Shown piece by piece: positions 61,743 through 64,000 of a stretch of 64,000 nt of DNA. Location of the stretch: contig NZ_JBFAPI010000002.1 of assembly GCF_040676615.1 (NCBI RefSeq), positions 248,001 through 312,000 on the forward strand. Reading direction: 5' to 3'. How positions within the stretch are numbered: position 1 is the stretch's first letter; every line of letters begins with the position of its first letter. This stretch comes from Asanoa sp040676615. Lineage in GTDB: Bacteria > Actinomycetota > Actinomycetes > Mycobacteriales > Micromonosporaceae. The notes beneath the pieces are model-generated. The model saw nothing but the letters and a program-made list of their open reading frames with translations, ran no database searches and was not told the origin of the DNA. Made by a program: the position numbers and the translations under genes.

Positions 61743-62714
61743 TCATGCGCCGCCGGACGGCCCCTGGTGCCCGTTCGGCCCGTCATCTTCGTCATGATCG
61801 ACCGGCGAGGTGAGGTGCAATGGCGGCGGGGTGACCCGCTCGGCACTCAGGTCGCGCACGGTGCCGTGGGTGTCGGTGGCGGCCGCCGCGGCCGCCCAGA
61901 TCAACACCTGGTTGAACAGGTAGAGGTAGACCAGCAGACCGATCGGACCGATCAGGGCGTACGCGGCGTTGCTGCGCACCCAGTCGACGTAGAGCCGGCC
62001 GACCGAGTTGAGGATGGTCAGCCCGCCGCTGACCATCACCATCGGCAGGATCAGCCGGATCGGGCTCATCCGGATCCGCGGTATCGCGCACAGCAGCGCG
62101 AAGCCGATCACGAAGTTGACCAGCACGGTCAACACGTAGGTCAGCACCATCAGCCACACGCCGCCGTCGCCGATCAGCCAGGTGAGCAGGGTCCTGAGCC
62201 CGTCGACGGCGCCGACCGAGACGATCAGCATGACGAAGACGATCAAGAGCACACCGATATCGATGATCCGGCGTACGACCAGGTTGCCCGGCTGTTGCTT
62301 GAAGCCGTGCACGGCCCGCTGTGACGACCGCAGCGCCTCGACCCAGCCGATGCCGGTGAACACCAGGCCGATCAGGCCGATGATGCCGATCGGCCGGCCG
62401 GTGGTCTGCACACCGTTGACCGCGTTCTCGACGCTCTTGATGTCGAGGAACGGCAGGTTGTCGGTGAGGAAGCTGACCACGGCCTCGTTGACGCCGCGGT
62501 CGTTGAGCACGAAGCCGAAGGCGGCGTAGCCGACCAGGGCGAACGCGAAGATCGCGAAGAAACCGTAGTAGGCGATCGCCGCGGCCAGCCGACCGCCCAG
62601 CACGTAGCCGAACCGGTCGGCGGCCCGCCAGAAGTGGTCGAACGCTCCGGACCGCTCGCGCGCGCGGTCGATGGCCCCGTTGATGCGGGCCTCGAGACGC
62701 GCGAAGACGTTCAC
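61743..62714 (-). CDS. YihY/BrkB family membrane protein
   Basis: A 323-residue membrane protein with six hydrophobic segments between about 30 and 290. LAAAIAYYGFFAIFAFALVGYAAFGF is the family opening, and YVDWVRSNAAYALIGPIGLLVYLYLFNQVLIWAAA the characteristic end. A long Pro/Asp-rich tail follows. The family was once called ribonuclease BN by mistake; its role is unknown. ATG 62712-62714 gives MNVFARLEARINGA. It lies 46 bp downstream of trpS on the same strand. Confidence 0.9.
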   Translation of the reverse strand: MNVFARLEARINGAIDRARERSGAFDHFWRAADRFGYVLGGRLAAAIAYYGFFAIFAFALVGYAAFGFVLNDRGVNEAVVSFLTDNLPFLDIKSVENAVNGVQTTGRPIGIIGLIGLVFTGIGWVEALRSSQRAVHGFKQQPGNLVVRRIIDIGVLLIVFVMLIVSVGAVDGLRTLLTWLIGDGGVWLMVLTYVLTVLVNFVIGFALLCAIPRIRMSPIRLILPMVMVSGGLTILNSVGRLYVDWVRSNAAYALIGPIGLLVYLYLFNQVLIWAAAAAATDTHGTVRDLSAERVTPPPLHLTSPVDHDEDDGPNGHQGPSGGA

Positions 62715-62760
62715 ATGGGCATTCTTGCGGATCTACGCGGACCCGCGCCGCCGGTGTGTG

Positions 62761-63786
62761 TCAGGCGCCTCTGCTGGGGAAGAAGCCGACCCGCTCGTAG
62801 ACCGCGGCCAGCGTCGGCGACGCCACCGCGCGTGCCTTGTCGGCACCCATCGCGAGCAGCTTGTCGAGCTGGGCCGGATCGTCGAGATATCCCTTGGTGC
62901 GCTCCTGGATCGGCTTGACGAACTCGGCGACCACCTCGGCGAGGTCTTTCTTGAGGTCGCCGTAGCCCTTGCCCTCGTACGCCAGGACAAGCTCGTCGAT
63001 GGGTCTGCCGCCGAGCACTGAGTAGATCGTCAGCAGGTTGGAGACGCCGGGCTTGGTCGCCGGGTCGTAGATGATCTCGCGACCGGTGTCGGTGACCGCG
63101 GAACGGATCTTCTTGGCCGACTTGGCCGGGTCGTCGAGCAACTCGATGATGCCGGCCGGCGACGAAGACGACTTCGACATCTTGGCGGTCGGCTCCTGCA
63201 GGTCGGTGATCTTCGCGGTGTCGCGCACGATGAACGGCGCGGGCAACGTGAAGGTCTTCCCGAACTGGGTGTTGAACCGGCCGGCCAGGTCGCGGGTCAG
63301 CTCGAGGTGCTGGCGCTGGTCCTCACCCACCGGCACGGCGTCGGCCTGGTAGAGCAGGATGTCGGCCGCCTGGAGGATCGGGTAGGTGAACAGGCCGACG
63401 CTCGCCCGGTCGGCGCCCTGCTTGGCCGACTTGTCCTTGAACTGCACCATCCGGCTGGCCTCGCCGAAGCCGGTGATGCAGCTCAGCACCCACGACAGCA
63501 TCGGGTGCTCGGGCACCTGCGACTGCACGAAGAGGGTGCACCGCTCGGGGTCGAGGCCGAGCGCGAGCAGTTGCGCGGCGGAGACCCGGCTGCGGGCGCG
63601 GAGCACCGCCGGGTCGTGGCCGCCCGTGATCGCGTGCAGGTCGACCACGCAGTAAAAGGCGTCGTGGGTGTCCTGCAACGCCACCCACTGGCGGACCGCT
63701 CCCAGGTAGTTGCCCATGTGGAAGGAGTCGGCGGTCGGCTGGATGCCGGAGAGCACCCGGGGCCGGGCGGTGGGAGCGTCGGACAT
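62761..63786 (-). CDS. trpS: Tryptophanyl-tRNA synthetase
   Basis: A 341-residue class I synthetase of normal length. The HIGH-like motif is in SGIQPTADSFHMGNYLGA, the KMSKS loop is at 202-206 (AKMSKSSSSPAGII) and VGEDQRQHLELTRDLAGRFN is the specificity region. It charges tRNA-Trp. ATG 63784-63786 (MSDAPTARPRVLSGIQPT) is chosen because the Rossmann fold begins there; the longer frame adds divergent-strand sequence. It diverges from the sigma-factor gene across 85 bp. No T-box or Trp-rich leader peptide is evident. Confidence 0.96.
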   Translation of the reverse strand: MSDAPTARPRVLSGIQPTADSFHMGNYLGAVRQWVALQDTHDAFYCVVDLHAITGGHDPAVLRARSRVSAAQLLALGLDPERCTLFVQSQVPEHPMLSWVLSCITGFGEASRMVQFKDKSAKQGADRASVGLFTYPILQAADILLYQADAVPVGEDQRQHLELTRDLAGRFNTQFGKTFTLPAPFIVRDTAKITDLQEPTAKMSKSSSSPAGIIELLDDPAKSAKKIRSAVTDTGREIIYDPATKPGVSNLLTIYSVLGGRPIDELVLAYEGKGYGDLKKDLAEVVAEFVKPIQERTKGYLDDPAQLDKLLAMGADKARAVASPTLAAVYERVGFFPSRGA

Positions 63787-63871
63787 GCCGGCAATTCTGC
63801 CAGCTCTCTCTGGGAACCCCACCGGCCCCTCGGAACTCGTACGGTGTGGCCAGTAACGGAGAGGACGGCGA

Positions 63872-64000
63872 TTGGCGCGCGACCGGGGCACGACCGACCA
63901 GGCGATGGAAGAGCTCTACCACGCCTGTTATCGGCGTCTGGTCGCGCAGGTCTACGCGTTCACCAGCGATCTGACGGAGGCGCAAGACGTGGTGCAGGAG
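63872..64000 (+). CDS. RNA polymerase sigma factor, SigE-like ECF type (3' end outside window)
   Basis: Only the first 43 codons are visible. MEELYHACYRRLVAQVYAFT then DLTEAQDVVQE is sigma region 2 of an ECF or SigE-family factor. The TTG at 63872 is preceded by GGAGAGG (63858-63864). Upstream are GGAACC (63813) and GGAACT (63832), which could be ECF-type -35 elements for autoregulation, but no convincing -10 is seen. The gene diverges from trpS. Confidence 0.85.
   Translation, partial: MARDRGTTDQAMEELYHACYRRLVAQVYAFTSDLTEAQDVVQE

Overview
The window is very GC-rich, has short intergenic gaps, many GTG/TTG starts, a four-gene conservon, a DUF4349 lipoprotein, a GPP34 protein and a SigE-like sigma factor. 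All this points to a high-GC actinobacterium, most likely of the Micromonosporaceae. The assignment is inferred from gene content; no rRNA or tRNA gene is present to confirm it. I see no CRISPR array, integrase or complete insertion sequence. Almost everything reads as chromosomal backbone with some accessory regulation.

Layout. 1-3.1 kb: a partial DUF389 membrane protein, NhaA, and a short threonyl-tRNA synthetase without TGS or editing domains. 3.3-12.9 kb: lipid-kinase-like protein, DedA protein, LpdA-type flavoprotein, cyclotransferase-like protein, double-GNAT protein, a three-gene minus-strand set of hypotheticals and a metallo-beta-lactamase protein, a DUF4349 lipoprotein and an M20 amidohydrolase. 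13-21.3 kb: a B12-type mutase large chain, a transmembrane Ser/Thr kinase, a phosphohexomutase, a GT-C-like membrane protein and a GPP34 protein. 21.3-25.2 kb: upp, diverging from deoC and two aldehyde dehydrogenase genes. 25.3-35.4 kb: a secreted protein, a BlaI/M56 regulator pair, cydABDC and a PadR/membrane-protein pair. 35.5-46.2 kb: an acidic protein, a large repeat protein, an orphan substrate-binding lipoprotein, and the convergent conservon (NIT-domain histidine-kinase-like protein, roadblock, DUF742, small GTPase). 46.5-56.6 kb: add, an RlmA-type methyltransferase, a DUF4272 protein, deoA, cdd and a BmpA/NupOPQ-type nucleoside ABC transporter. 56.8-64 kb: a TetR-controlled membrane protein, a LacI regulator with a GH13 alpha-glucosidase, a small acidic protein, YihY/BrkB, trpS and the start of a sigma-factor gene.

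How the genes work together. Two loci form a nucleoside salvage and breakdown route. The BmpA/ABC transporter brings nucleosides in; Add and Cdd deaminate them; DeoA releases (deoxy)ribose-1-phosphate and the base; Upp recaptures uracil; DeoC cleaves deoxyribose-5-phosphate; the aldehyde dehydrogenase can oxidise the acetaldehyde. A phosphopentomutase is needed to link DeoA to DeoC; the phosphohexomutase at 17 kb is a possible but unproven stand-in.

The two most interesting regions are these. First, the BlaI/M56 pair sits directly upstream of cydABDC, and CTAC/GTAG dyads lie both at the blaI promoter and in front of cydA, suggesting that a BlaR/BlaI-type switch controls the cytochrome bd oxidase. 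Second, the conservon lies opposite a protein that looks like a decayed IS110 transposase domain fused to tandem repeats and ends in the same short motif as the conservon kinase; an orphan Tat-type lipoprotein lies between them. Other points: a CTG start codon on the nucleoside ABC ATPase, a cytidine deaminase with an unexplained C-terminal half, a catalytically dead aldehyde dehydrogenase partner, and several promoters placed for leaderless transcription.
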